64,000 bases of DNA from Durusdinium trenchii (GCA_963970005.1 CAXAMN010003780.1:958505-1022504), one strand, 5' to 3'. Shown: positions 1 through 11,771, counted from the first letter of the stretch. Numbers and translations: made by a program. The notes: generated by a model from the sequence alone, not told the origin.

Positions 1-219
1 CAGTGGTGGCTGGCGAGGCATTGGGTGTTTCCTGCAGTGGAAGTGGGAATGAAGGTTAATGTCACCGAGGGGGCAGATCAGATCAAGGTCAAGGTAAATT
101 CATGAACATGTCTAGATTGTTTCCCCACTGGCTAGTCAATGGAGGTTCAGGAAGTTGACAGCAGCCTTCCCTCCAAACATTCATAGCCAGCATATACGTA
201 GCATTGCAGATATGTGCAG

Positions 220-320
220 GAGTTCCAGCAGGCGACGGGATTGCCGCTGGGTTCGAGGGGTGTGCTGCTCAAAGGCAGACCTCGCTCTTCTCCGGAAGCC
301 CTGGTCGTGCGGGGGTCGCT
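220..320 (+). CDS. possible ubiquitin-like exon
   Basis: A GC-rich open segment follows a TGTGCAG|G acceptor and reads in phase 0 until a GTGACC donor. The peptide contains TGLPLGSRGVLLKGR followed by an L-V-V-R-G-S-L end. This matches the second half of a ubiquitin-like fold: TG-x-P, then a strand with LL-x-KG, then a leucine before the last strand. Ubiquitin-like N-termini on repeat proteins are common in dinoflagellates, so this could be the first domain of the repeat gene downstream or belong to a separate gene. Another frame (ICAGVPAGDGIAAGFEGCAA) is also open, so the assignment rests on pattern only. Confidence 0.35.
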
Positions 321-369
321 GTGACCTACGGAAAGCCACTACGGATGTACCACTGCAACTTTGACGGAC

Positions 370-1080
370 CACAGTTGATGATTAAGAGTAAATCTGTCAT
401 TTTGCTGGGTTATTTATCATGTAGAAGTCTGTTGGTGGTGACCAAGCCTCTTAGATCTCCATAGGCCGCCATCGAGCCCTCGTAGCTCCATATAGCTCGC
501 ATATGCTCGCATTCATCGTTCGACCAAGTCCGAGCACACACCCAGCCCTTTGGTGTCACTGATGTGCGGCCTTTCTTGGTCAAAAGTGGGGAACATGGAC
601 ACCGTTTGCACGAACTCCGGAGGTGTTTGCTTCCCCTCAGGTCCAGTGTACTTCCTCCCTGCTGGATGTTTGGGCACCCAGATGTCGGGAGATGCCTGGA
701 GCCGAACGACGGGGGTGGTACTCCATGACTTTGGGGTATCAGAATCTGTTTGGAACCGGTCAAGAACCGATGTTTGACGTTTTGACATGTATTCTTGTTG
801 GCTTGAGTTTGGCCCATTGTAACTACCGCTAGCTATGGGATTCAGAGCGTCATCCGCTCCTGATGGGCAGTTCTTTTCTTCGCACATGATCAGCAAAAAG
901 AGGCTTCAAGCTGCGGAAGATTCGGACCCAAGAGCCCGGATACCTTCCATTATTGATTGCGTGTCAGTTGCAGCTCTGCTGTGATGTACAATGTGCGTAC
1001 GATGTGGACTCTGTTTAGTGTTTAGTGTTGGAGATGTCCCATATTAGTCCATTATATCGGAGGGCCATTTAATTTAGGTT
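370..1080. other. non-coding stretch, nothing recognised
   Basis: Both strands have medium-length open frames between 410 and 900. None shows helix periodicity, a known domain or flanking splice signals that favour one strand. I see no repeat here. Confidence 0.4.
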
Positions 1081-1118
1081 TGTTTGTTGTGTTGTTTTAA
1101 TGTGTTTTTGTTTCTCAT

Positions 1119-1245
1119 GGCTTTTGGCTTCCGTGGCTTTAGTGGCTTTCATGGCTTCTGTGGCTTTTGGCTTTCGTGGCTTCCGTGGCTTCTGTGGCTT
1201 TTGTGGCGTTTGGCTTTCGTTGCTTTCGTGGCTTCTGGCTGTTTG
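1119..1245. repeat. degenerate TGGCTTTNG minisatellite
   Basis: TGGCTT followed by two to four variable bases recurs about a dozen times (TGGCTTTCG, TGGCTTCCG, TGGCTTCTG, TGGCTTTTG). The phenylalanine/glycine/tryptophan-rich open frame across it is a by-product of the repeat, not a gene. Confidence 0.75.
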
Positions 1246-1398
1246 CTACTAGTCCATCTTTGGAGGAATGTGAAGTCCGAGGCACAGCTACCAGATGTAA
1301 GACGGTCTTGTTTTCATCCAGACGATTCCTTTGGTGGCTTTTCGCTTTTGGTGGCTTTTGATGACTTTGGCTTTTCGTGTAAATATGCCTGGCTGTTT

Positions 1399-1562
1399 GC
1401 CAGCTACGACAGCTCCCAAATCTGTCTACCTATCCATCTATTTGTCTATATCTATTTGTCTATATCTATCCATCTTTCTATTTGTTTGTCTATCCATCTA
1501 TCTATCTTTATTTCGTTCTTTCTGTTTTTATTTCTTTCTGTCTTTCTTTCTTTCTCTTTGGC
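1399..1562. repeat. repeat module A: unique head plus CTAT/TTCT microsatellite
   Basis: A roughly 45-base head (GCCAGCTACGACAGCTCCCA and on to the first CTAT units) is followed by degenerate CTAT, CTGT and TTCT tetranucleotides. The same head, followed by the same class of microsatellite, recurs at 1867. The long serine/leucine/tyrosine-rich reading frames are translations of the microsatellite. Confidence 0.75.
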
Positions 1563-1866
1563 GGCTGTTCTCCTTTCTCTTTAAGCAAGCAAGCACGAGC
1601 TGCTCACCTTTGGATCTGGTGTGCTGGGGAGGCGCTGCGCCCCCCCCAACTCCCCCCGCGCCACCAAATCTGCACTTCATCTCCGACACCCGCGCCTGCA
1701 ACGAAATCAATATTTTAAGGTGAACTCCCCGGTGCAAAAATGTCTAACCAAGCAAATATGCCTCCTGTGCTAGTTCTCTTTCTCTTTGCTGTTTCTCTGC
1801 TAACTGCACCAAACTGTTGTGATAGGTAGGAATTTCTCTGACCTACATTATTCCAATGTATTTTGC

Positions 1867-2189
1867 CAGCTACGACAGCTCCCAAATCTGTCTACCTATC
1901 CATCTATCTGTCTATATCTATCTATCTATCTGTCTGTTTGTCTGTCAGTCTGTCTGTTTGTCTATCTGTTTGTCTGTCTGTCTGTTTGTCTATCGATCTA
2001 TCTATCTATCTATCTCTCGATCTATCTATCTATCTATTTATCTATCTGTTTGTCTGTCTATCGATCTATCTACTGGTATCTATATCTTTCTTTCTTTTGT
2101 GTGTCTTTCTTTCTGTCTTTCTTTCTTTCATTCTTTCTTTCCTTCCTATCTACCTACCTACCTACCTGTCTATCTATCTATCTATCTAT
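1867..2189. repeat. repeat module B: same head, longer CTAT/CTGT tract
   Basis: This is the second copy of the head seen at 1399. It is followed by about 290 bases of CTAT, CTGT, TTGT and TTCT tetranucleotides and runs straight into the 42-bp array. The shared head shows duplication of a complex unit, not two independent microsatellites. Confidence 0.75.
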
Positions 2190-2412
2190 CCTGCCACGAA
2201 ATTTGCACTTCAAGGTCCACAAAGTACTGTGCCTCCCACGAAATCTGCACTCCAAGGCCCACAAAGTCCTGCACCTGCCACGAAATCTGCACTTCAACAT
2301 CCACAAAGTCCTGCACCTGCCACGAAAGCTGCACTTCAACATCCACAAAGTCCTGCACCTGCCACGAAATCTGCACTTCAAGGTCCACAAAGTACTGCGC
2401 CTGCCACGAAAC
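2190..2412. repeat. 42-bp tandem array, five full units and a partial
   Basis: Five consecutive 42-base units start with CCTGCCACGAAATCTGCACT (variants) and end CACAAAGTCCTGCA or GTACTGCG; a sixth is cut after about 13 bases. Differences between units are single substitutions, and units 3 and 4 share CAACATCC where the others have CAAGGTCC. Because 42 is divisible by 3, frames on both strands stay open as 14-residue repeats, but I see no start, splice signal or known protein that argues for translation. Confidence 0.9.
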
Positions 2413-2419
2413 ACGAAAA

Positions 2420-4070
2420 AAACAATAAAACATCCTAAATTAAATCCGAGCCCCATTATATCTATCTATACATTCTTGGAGGCTTCTAGAGTTCAAATCA
2501 ACCAATGAGACAGATGTGTTGCAATTGTGCGCAGAATAATTCGACGGCTCCGGTGTTTGTTTAGTAACTCTATATAGTATATAAATGTATATAACAAATG
2601 CAGTTCTCTACACATATATACAACATTCATATATATATATAACATATATACACATACACGTGAGATGCAAACCCATTGGTCCAAAACATCACAGCTGAGA
2701 TGTGTGGGTTGCTTTTTTGGCCTCGGCTTTCTGAGGCACCTGAGTTGCAGATGCTTCAGTTGCTTCATGAGTTGTAGAAATGCTCCGTAGGAACCGCGGT
2801 GAAACACCGTACCGCGTTTTGGTACCTCGTGTGGGAAGTGCCGGTCGGTGCCCAAGATCGACCGATCGCTTCCTGCAGCCCCTTATGATAGAAGGATTGC
2901 ATGATTATGATGTTGACAAGTGTATTGCCATACACAGTACGTACATATGTTATTGTGCAAACCTGGTGGATTTAATATGATTTAATCTCAGCATGTATTT
3001 GAATTGGTTGGTGCTAATCTTTGTCTCTAGAACTATTTCCTCCAACAACAGTCCCATTCAAAAAGACTTACTGTACTGTAAACACACATGTAAAAACATA
3101 TATCCGAGAGCCAGGCGCATGTTTAACGACCACAGGATCCACAGGGCACCTATTCTGCCCCGATCTTCACCGAACGAAAACGCCTGAGGTCGAGCGGCTT
3201 GCTGTTCTTTGACTGCCTCGCCCGATGAGCCCAGGTGTGGCGATGTCACAGCGAGACTCATTCGGTTTTGACCAGAAAAAACATATTTACATATATATAT
3301 ATATAAGAGGTGTCTTAAGAGCCGCGGAAAGGATTTGAAGATGTTTTTATAGGAGCCCTATTTGGCTTGCTGGGGTGGAACCACCCAAAGGTGATCGCAG
3401 GTTTGGAATGTCCGCAAAGTGGTGTGGGACTGGGGCACCTTCTGAAGGTGATCGATCAGATCATCCGAAGAGTGGGCACGTTTGGGCGGATGAGACATCC
3501 AAAGACTGCAGGCGGCCACGGGCGACCTGGAAAAAACCAAAGCACCATCAAGTGTTAGTCCTTGGATCTAGCAGTCAAAGAATATCAAAAGCAATGATCT
3601 AAAATCTAAATGGAACTCTGACTGTGTAGCCAGCAGCTTCAAGTGAAAACTCTTCGATATATCGACTTGCCGAGCTTGGCTTGTTTGCGATGCCACCGAA
3701 CACAGGGCCGCCGAAGGATCCGAGGGGAACGCCGAGACCCGCGAGCGCTGTAGCGTTTTCCGTACCGGCTGACGGGCTGAACCCAGTACTGGTAGCAGAA
3801 AACAATGTCCAAGACCCAATCATACGGTGCCACGAAAACAAATATTTAGTTGTACGACAAAATGGTATCACTTGAGGTTTGCCCAGGTTAAAGGGAATAA
3901 GGCACCAAGACATGACTTGATGGTTGTTCCAAAAAATGGATATATCCCCTATAGTAATAGGAGTATCCTCCAACAACATCAGTTCGTACACTTGCGCACA
4001 TGCTTTCCTGATCCCACCTATTTTCCCAGCTTGGTACGGGTGCGGGGGCGCTTTCTCGCTCCCCGTTTTC
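2420..4070. other. non-coding, AT-rich and mixed
   Basis: The stretch holds short (AT)n and (CATATA)n tracts around 2585-2660 and 3285-3305. A minus-strand open frame at 3599-4138 and a plus-strand frame at 3681-3875 overlap, and neither has convincing codon or domain support. A short segment ending in the donor-like CCCAG|GTGTGG near 3234 could be a small exon; I cannot confirm it. Confidence 0.4.
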
Positions 4071-4078
4071 ACCATGCC

Positions 4079-4148
4079 ATGGCGGACCTCTCCGCGGTCT
4101 TGGAGGTCTTGCGCCAGCGGCACCAGCCGGATTTGCACCTCAGACTCA
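4079..4148 (+). CDS. possible first coding exon, armadillo gene
   Basis: The ATG lies in a favourable context (CCATGGCG). The peptide MADLSAVLEVLRQRHQPDLH is a clean amphipathic helix like those found throughout the downstream exons. A GTGGAT donor candidate follows; the frame otherwise stays open to a stop at 4264. The phase does not join directly to the 5538 exon, so a missing exon or a different donor is needed. It could be the start of the repeat gene or a separate small exon. Confidence 0.4.
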
Positions 4149-5537
4149 GTGGATCACATGACCCGACGAGATATCAGCATGCCTTGGGACTTTTGGATCA
4201 GCTGAGGCAGCTGAGGGTTTTGGGTCATTGTCGTTTGGGCATTCCATGCGTCCATAGCAGGTAGATTCTTCCGATCGTTGGCATGAGGCAAGCCTGGGGC
4301 TGTGCGGCCTTGCGAAATCTCACCCAGGAGTGACTTGTGACTGGTGGGTGCAACCATTGGGACTGAGCACGACCAAGCAAATTGGGTGCGGTAGGAGAGT
4401 CTGAGAAATAGCACAAGACTAGGGATATCACGGATAATGTGTTTAAAACAATTTGTGCATTCGTTCGGGGAATGGGGTGATGTTTGCAAACAGCACGTTG
4501 ACATCTTTGAAATGTGCACCGCTTGTACAGTGACAACACTAGTGACAACAAATGATGTGCCGCACAATTCAGCCATCGAGGCCACAAACGCGCCATGTTT
4601 TTCCCGAAGAAGAGACCAAGTCACACAAAAATGGCAGGGAAAACGATTAGTTAACTGCACAACGCATCAACATAAGAGGGATGGACAAAAAACATTAAAA
4701 ACAATTGATTCATCACCAGGTGATGTTGCCAAATGTGATAGGTGAAAGAGGCTGGGCTGACGTGACGTCAGTCAGAAAAACAATTGCAAGGATAGGTAAT
4801 TTCAATTTAGGAACCCATTTTTTTGCAGAGGCAAATGTCCTCAAATGTCCTCAACTGAGGAAAGGTACATATATTACTCACTACTTTTAAAATCCAAGCT
4901 CAGGCTCCCCAGAAGTTTCCTCAAACTAGTTCTGCAAAAATCCTCAACTGTTGCACAACTTGTGGACAGTCTTGTGGACATGCAACTGAACCTTAGCATG
5001 CTGATTGGAGAGATACGCGACTGCCAAAACATATCAATGAATGTGCAAGATTGATGACTGTCGAGGTCGCAAGAGTGGTAATTGTGTTGTGTTCGCGCTC
5101 CGTGAAAGTAGACATATATATATATATATAGTAATTCACGAGAAGCATCGAAGGGAATGTGTGGGCGCAATGCGTTGCTGGAGCCTTCATTTGGACATGA
5201 CATGTGACGGTTCACACATGTATGAACCAGCTCCAGAAATTGTTGGTAGCCATAATGTATGCCCAATATCTCATGCTAAATGGTGTATGCTGACAGCATG
5301 ACACGTTCTTTTCGGCATCATGTGTTGTAGTTTTATTAATAACAGATCATTCAAGCATTTGGCATGTCGGGATTTGCAAAAATGATCAGACATGTATCAT
5401 TGATCTAAACCCTCACTGATTCGAGTGCATGTTTTTCAAGTCAGTGAGGATGCCGTTTTTTGAGCCAAACGTGCCTGAGGTGCTCCCAAAATTTCCTGGA
5501 GTTTCTGTGACATTTGTGACTCTTGACGTACTTGCAG

Positions 5538-5590
5538 GAGGGTAGCGTGGAGTTTCGCGACAAAGCCTTGGAGGCCGGCGCGCTGGAGTC
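5538..5590 (+). CDS. armadillo-type exon fragment
   Basis: After a CTTGCAG|G acceptor the frame reads EGSVEFRDKALEAGALE. 'A-x-E-A-G-A-L' is the classic turn between helices 2 and 3 of an armadillo repeat. The donor is not obvious; GA or GT candidates lie at 5586-5589. Short length and the uncertain 3' edge limit confidence. Confidence 0.5.
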
Positions 5591-6764
5591 TCATGGCTTG
5601 ATTTTAAAACCCAACTTGCGGCCGTGAAAGGGCATCAGCCAGCAGTTGGAAGATGTTGGGAGTGGTTCATGAGCGAAAGGATGACTATATATAAATAAAG
5701 ACACGTCGCCCTTTCTGGCTACCAGTGGCTACAGTATTCTTTGCCATGATGTGGGCTGAGCAGCATGTGGTTGTCGATTACAGTTTCATTGTTGAATATG
5801 ATTGATGTTTTTTTTTTTTGTTGCCCGGCTCTTCAACTGCTTTCAACTTTGCAAACTGTCCGGCTTCATCATTCTTGTAAATTTGACATTTGAAGACTTA
5901 GAGCCTCCCATTGACATGAATTTACCCTCCACTGCCCTCCAAGTCACACTGCACCCTGTACCCTATGCCTTATAGTCCCTCGCGTGCTTGGCTCATAATC
6001 CTCACGCTCGTCCTCGTCACCGGTCGTGTCCGTGTCACCGGTCGTGTTCGTCGTGGTTGGTCACCGAGGTTGGTCCTCACTGCCCTTCAGCGACATATCT
6101 CCATCGCGCAAGTTCAGGAGTGGCAGAGATCAGCCAGCTGAGATCCGGATAGAAGATTGGATCACCTGGGCTTTGGTGATCTCAATTTCTAGGTTGACTT
6201 GCAAGGTTATGGTCATCCAAGTGGTATCAGTGGATTTGTCGATACAAACCTCTGGAAGTTGGAAGCTAGTGGAAGCCGGATTCAGACAAGTGCGGCTATT
6301 TCAGAAAATATATGATTTTTGACGGAAGTTTGAAAGCCTCGCTGATAGAGGAAGTGTATAATACACTTGTACAAGAATCAAAGTGCCTCCCCACAGGAAG
6401 ACATATGCGCCAGGAGTTCGAAAGGGCCAGGGGTGGCTTTTAGACCCATTCAGTGAGTGGATGTTCTGGGTACCCTACCCTCCAAGTTCGGCACCCCGAC
6501 ATGGAGCTGCTGGCAAGCACTGGAGGGTCATGGCCATTTGTGGCTCCCAATGTTGCTTTTCTAAACAATTGGTCCTGATATGTCCTGCTGGGACTGTGGA
6601 CCATGAGGAGGTTTACTTTTCAGTCCAGTTCGGGTCCATTTGGGGTTTTCACCGAAAGAAGAGGAGTGGACCGCACTAATCGGGAGTTTCACCCCCCCCT
6701 GGCCCGCTCGCCACGAAGGTCGCAGCCCCCTTGGTTTCGCCACACCGCGTCACGCCGCGTCGAG

Positions 6765-6887
6765 GAGTGTGGCTTGGCGGCGCTCAGTGGCTTTGCGCGA
6801 GCCTTTGAGGCCGAAGCGCCGAAGGGCATGGCTGCCTGGGGCCGACGGCCATCGCAGGGGCTGCAGGCAGCCCTCCTGGCGATGAAG
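6765..6887 (+). CDS. armadillo/HEAT repeat exon
   Basis: The exon begins after GTCGAG|G in phase 0 and ends before a possible GC donor (GCGGGG), giving 41 codons. Motifs ECGLAALSGFARAFEAEAP and GLQAALLAMK form two helices rich in alanine and leucine with small residues at the helix crossings. Base composition is clearly more GC-rich than the flanks. The opposite-strand frame is a shadow. Confidence 0.55.
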
Positions 6888-7418
6888 GCGGGGGAGTTCG
6901 GTGCATGGTAGTATGGCATGGTAGTAGATGTGGTCCTATCTTGGTTATTGTTATTGATGCTGGAGACATGGGACGCATGGGAGAGCACTAGAATTGTCAC
7001 TACAAGTCTGTTTCAGAGGCGCCTTTGGGTTTGACAGGCTAGGTTTTGCCGTGCAATGTGTCATGATGCTCTCGGATGTTCTTATTGTGGACTGCCTAAG
7101 TCCCCTTGAATACTTGAAGCGCCTTAGGCATGGGCCATTAGGCTTGGCGGTGGCTTCTGGAAGAAGAAAGGCTGAACAGCCGGTTCTGGCAGTTGCCAGA
7201 GCCTGACACCTGGAGTAATTACACTGAGTCAAACAAGGTACTTGAATTCATCCCCTTGAAGGATTCATCAGACATCTCCCCCCTTTTGGGGTGCTATACA
7301 GTAGTTTCTTCATCTCTCGGACTTCTGTTTCGCACCCCAACAGAGGATCTCGCCAGGCGCTGCGCTTTCTGCCCCCCCAAAAACGCTTCTTTGGCAAGCG
7401 CCAGCTTGCCAGCCGCAG

Positions 7419-7540
7419 CAAGACTGGCCCGTCAGGAGCACCCGCATGAGCCTGAAGTCCAACGCTGGGCTTTGGCCGCGCTCGGTGAGCTCCTCCGCTG
7501 TGAGCCCCTCGGACGAGCGGAGCGCGAGGCGGAAAGCGGC
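7419..7540 (+). CDS. armadillo repeat exon
   Basis: A GCCGCAG acceptor (followed by C rather than the usual G) leads into ARLARQEHPHEPEVQRWALA and then ALGELLRCEPLGRAEREAESG, with donor GTAGCT. EVQRWALAALGELL is a textbook armadillo helix 3. The frame is open well beyond both edges, so the splice positions come from motif rather than necessity. Confidence 0.6.
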
Positions 7541-8731
7541 GTAGCTACAGACCTGCGGCATGCCGAGTTCGGTGGTCCGGTCGTTTCAATTCGTTTGGCG
7601 CCATGGGCTACACTACAGTAATAACAACGTGAAGCAGAAAGACGCGGATGCTAGTGGGAGCGAGTCGGGGTTTATGCAACATGTAGAAATACTATAGAGC
7701 TCATCCAGGAGTTTTTCACTTGGACGTGATTTGAAGGTTTGATTGTATACAGATAGATCTCTTGGTGCACATCCAAATAGCAACTTGTTTTTGTATGGGC
7801 CCTTGCGAGGCTGTTGTCCTTCACGTTGGGTCACTTATTCTGTAAGTGCTTCCTGTACCTGAACCCTATGATCAAGGGATTCCACTTATACTGGAGGACC
7901 TCAAGGCTCAAGGGAGCATGTCACGTTGTTCTTGTTTGTTTTCATTTTGGGGCGTGCCCTTTGCCCGCAAAGGAGCATCAAAGGAGCGAGCCTATTCTAG
8001 TAGAACCAACGAGTTTAGTGAAGGGAAAGCATTGATGCACGACATCCCCAGCTATCAACACACCAGTCCGGTCTTCAAGAGAGGTGCTCAGCTTGGGCTT
8101 CACCCCCACTCCTAGCGTTTGCTGAGCTCAAGGAAGATGGTGGAAGAGCTGTGGCAGCCGCTCGGAGACGTTTGACATCGTTTGACGTTGGTGGCTTCTA
8201 GATGTTTTGCACAAGGGCAACCACCCGAGCAGTTGCCGTTCTTGGTGGGGTTATGTCAGGTGTTTCAATGACTTGTGGACAGTACACTCTCAGCGCCTAC
8301 AAGTTTGCTGACGTGCATAGAGCTGTTTTTGCAATGGTCCTGGAGTCCTCCATGGATGATGTGAAATGTTTTGCTGAAAATAACATGGCCTTCATAAGAT
8401 ATGCCAGAAGTATTTTGATGCATTCGGTGTTACCAATAATGGTTTTTGGTTGCTTTGGAGTGTTTGTCTCCTTAAACACGTATTTCATTATATTATTATA
8501 TGAGTCTCAGTATCTATAGGTGATTTCAGAGCTTTATTGCAGGTGTCTTTCACAAAGGCATTGTCAGAAAGGACAACGTCCGACTCGCTTCCAGCATCCA
8601 GTTGCAGACCTCATCGAACATCGAACCAGATTTGGCCCATCTTAGAGTGATCTCGAAACACGCCTTTCGAGACACAACGCTTCGCTCCACCGGCAGCCCG
8701 GTTCGCCCGGCTGCGCGTGGACGGACTTGAG

Positions 8732-8798
8732 GTCGAGCCACTTCCTTCGCTACACCTCTTTGGCCTTGGAGCGGCATGCCTCGGCTGCTCAAGTGCAG
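8732..8798 (+). CDS. armadillo repeat exon
   Basis: The exon lies between TTGAG|G and CAG|GTGGGC. It reads SSHFLRYTSLALERHASAAQ after one leading base and ends on a codon boundary, which joins in phase with the exon at 9191. A minus-strand frame at 8550-8810 is also open and cannot be fully excluded. Confidence 0.5.
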
Positions 8799-9190
8799 GT
8801 GGGCTGCCACAAAAGTTGTCAGTCACCAATTACACCTGGTAAATTGAGCATTTCACATGGACCACTATAAAGAATGCATCCTTTTAAGTGCTTTCAGGTT
8901 CTACCCAGTGCCTGGTCAGTTTTAGGTTCCTGGTCAGTTCAAGTTCAAGGATGTTCAAGGTGATCAACTGCTGGTCGAATGCTGTGCACAGTGCTGTGCA
9001 CGCTGAGAGTCTTTGGGACTCTTGTTTTTGGGATATGCCGCAGAAGGTTTGCCAGCCCAAATGGCTCAAAAAGTGACCCGTGAAAACAAAGTCGAAAATG
9101 CTCACTTTCGTGGTTGTCTCCAACGTAAGCAGTGGATTTGGCATGGTGGCACCATCACATGCCCGGCCCATGATCCCAGCATCATCGCAG

Positions 9191-9301
9191 GCTGCGGGCA
9201 GTGCCTTTCTCGGGCGCCTGGCGTTGAAGAGTTCCGCGCAGCAGGTGTCGACAGTTGATAAGACCACGCGGGGCCTCCTCTTCAACGCCATGGAGGATAC
9301 T
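9191..9301 (+). CDS. armadillo repeat exon with consensus splice sites
   Basis: Acceptor CATCATCGCAG|G and donor ACT|GTAAGT are both near-consensus and enclose exactly 37 codons in phase 0. AAGSAFLGRLALKSSAQQ and TTRGLLFNAMEDT make two helices with a proline-free loop. It joins in phase to 9542, and the joined text NAMEDT-EHLKAVEVQ fits the spacing of an armadillo repeat. This is one of the best-supported exons in the window. Confidence 0.75.
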
Positions 9302-9541
9302 GTAAGTGTGACATGTTCTTTTTCTTTTGTATATGAGGCGTTTATCATCTACATGACTACATGCGTCAGTTCTGCAAGTTCATGGGCGTCCAACTGTCCA
9401 GAATACCACTTCCATGAATCCAAAGCAGATAAGCATATAAACTATATTAAAATATATTTATTTATATATACACATACATCTAAGAGATCAATAACAAGCA
9501 ACATCCCAACATGTTGACGGGCAGCAGATAAGTTGAAACAG

Positions 9542-9636
9542 GAGCACTTGAAAGCAGTGGAAGTGCAAGCGTGCGCGGTGAGCGCCTTGGGTGCTTTCGT
9601 CTTGAGGGGTGCCCACCGGAAGTCCATGGCAACTCG
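9542..9636 (+). CDS. armadillo repeat exon
   Basis: The exon starts at AACAG|G in phase 0 and ends at CTCG|GTGTTA with two bases of a codon left over. AVEVQACAVSALGAFVLRGA is a typical 'VQ-x-x-A-x-x-A-L' armadillo helix. A stop (TAA) directly after the donor supports a real exon end here. Confidence 0.7.
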
Positions 9637-10207
9637 GTGTTAAACTGGAAGACGCACAGCGCAGCGCAGCCGACCCGGTGAAGTTTCTCTTGGCCAAACT
9701 GAGCACAAATTCCGAGAATGCATCTCATTCTATTCTTTATAATATATAAGTTTCCCGCAACAAAACTAATGCAGGTTTGCCAACTTTTGCTGGGAATGAG
9801 GGGGCCCACCGTGGAGCCATAGCAACCCCTGATTAAAGTCTACAGCGCCCACGACAAACAGTACGCCCCAGTGGTGCATGCTTTGTTTCTTTCTTTCCTG
9901 GCACATGATCGCACTTGGTTTTTTTTGGAGGGGAAAGTCGGCAGAACACCACTTTTTTGCGTGTTCTTCTCGTGCGGTCGATGGCGCTTCTAGACCGCTG
10001 GTCTTTGTCGTTGTAGCCTGGCACCGATGTCGTGTGTGTCATTCCGACCGACTCGAAAACCGCATGTGGATCCAGGGGCCCAGGGGCTTGGGTCGTCCGG
10101 GGTCCTACTTCTCGCCGCGCGAAGCGCGTGAAGAGGGCGTTCTTCGCTTCCGGAAGAGCCGGAAGCGTCTTCAGCCATATGGCTAGGTGGAGAGCCGTGG
10201 GCCGCAG

Positions 10208-10260
10208 CTGCTGCTGGAAGCATCATGGCCGCGCTTGGTGGTCTCCACAAAGGAATTGAA
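10208..10260 (+). CDS. possible armadillo/HEAT exon
   Basis: From GCCGCAG to a GTTAGA donor the frame reads AAGSIMAALGGLHKGIE, a helix like those in neighbouring exons. A second frame over the same bases (QLLLEASWPRLVVSTKELK) is also helix-like, so frame choice is open. Confidence 0.3.
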
Positions 10261-10264
10261 GTTA

Positions 10265-11700
10265 GAAGGACCATGAACTTCCCGCTCGTGAATTACAGCT
10301 TCAATCATGGACATGGACTACTACAGATGACTACATGAATATACATGAATGATCATGAATGGACCACTTAAATATGTTGATTCATTGATAAACACCAGGT
10401 CAAATAGAACCCATTACTGTATTTTGTGCATGTTACATGTTGTGCAGACGACACGAATGCGGTTGACGACAAGATGGATGGAGATGTTTGGAACGTGTTC
10501 ATGCAGAGGAACAATGGACTATTCATCCAACCAGCGGGTGGCTTGGGCAGATGATGCTGATGCTGAGAGTGACAAGCATCTTCACATAATTAGACGAGAT
10601 AAAGCAGTGATTGTTTGGCATCTAGTTGTCGAGCACTGGCTTGAAGTGGAACTTGGGAGCATACCCCCTATCCCCGTATGAAACGATCATGTTCTGATGT
10701 TCCCTTACAAACGGGAGGGGTTGCACTTCGGACCGGTCTCGACTCGATCGAGGCCATGCGGCAGCACCCGAGCTCTGAGCCTGTCCAGGAGAAGGGTGCG
10801 AATGTGCCTGGCTGAGAAGGGTACGAATGGGTGTTAGTGGGACTTGAAAGTGGTGGATGCTGAGTAGGCTCTCAGAACCAGGTGAGTAGCTGAGTAGCCA
10901 AATCAAGAAGCCTCCTTTGCAAGGTCAGCACGATCCAAGAATCCGGTGTAACTAGTATATAGTCGAAGCGGTGTAAGAAAATATGCTTCACAATGTTTAA
11001 CAAGACGAGGGTGTGAACCGATATGAACCAATGATTTCTTGGGGAGTGCTGGCACTGTACTGTTGTATAAGAGGCTTCCGGGTTGATAGTGCGAGAGCTA
11101 GTTTATAGAGATGATCCATATCAACCACCTTATCACTATCCTTTTGATGTGTTATTTTTCCGTAACATGGTGCGCAGGAATGTTGGATCATGCCATAGGA
11201 ATTGGATTTAATCGGAAGTATACATATAACTATACATTATATGATGTGTACAGTTTGTTAAAGGTTCCCTACTGATTAGACAAGGACATTGTGAGGCTTT
11301 GGCTTGAGAATAGGCTTGATTGATGCACAACAAACATGTTGTGAATACCACGGAAGGGGAGGTGCGTATTTAGTTTGCAAATGGAGCAGAAGTTTGTCAA
11401 TTGCCGTTTGATTTTAGGTTTAATCTTGTATTGCTTGTGATTAAACTTCTCAAACAAATCAAGCACCAATCCTTCGACAGTATTCATGATAAATTATTGA
11501 TCCACAAAAGATGCTTCAATATCTAACTGATAAAACTCACCACGTAACCTGTCTTCAATTGCCACGGAACAATTCAAAACTTCACAAGCATGCACAAGGT
11601 TGAGCTTTTCAAGACTATCCTATCCCGAACAACCTGGAGTGATCCATTGCCACCGTCACCCGCGTTTTTGCGCATATTTGGTAGCTTTGGTCGCCACAAC
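10265..11700. other. intron-like stretch
   Basis: AT-rich, with scattered stops in all frames. I see no exon with helix periodicity, no repeat array and no RNA gene. Confidence 0.45.
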
Positions 11701-11702
11701 AG

Positions 11703-11771
11703 GCCCTGCGGTTGCTCGTCAAGGACAGCCCAGAAGCGCAGGCCCTGCTACTGAAGCTGGGCGCCGCTGAG
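11703..11771 (+). CDS. armadillo repeat exon
   Basis: CCACAACAG|G acceptor and GAG|GTGGGC donor enclose 23 codons in phase 0. ALRLLVKDSPEAQALLLKLG followed by AAE is helix 3 of one repeat and the start of the next. It joins without a phase change to 12649, where VLVHICQ continues the 'GAAEVLV' turn that is diagnostic for armadillo repeats. Confidence 0.75.

Noticed and set aside
1084..1584. 166-codon plus-strand open frame
   Set aside because: It reads through two simple repeats; composition is entirely explained by TGGCTT and CTAT units.
1819..2508. Three overlapping open frames of about 190-230 codons
   Set aside because: Translations of the tetranucleotide tract and the 42-bp array; no domain or start context.
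3599..4138. 179-codon minus-strand open frame
   Set aside because: Long but without recognisable motif or splice context, and it overlaps the better-supported plus-strand ATG exon at 4079.
8550..8810. 86-codon minus-strand open frame
   Set aside because: Helix-like in part, but the plus-strand exon here has AG|G and GTGGGC edges and joins in phase with 9191.
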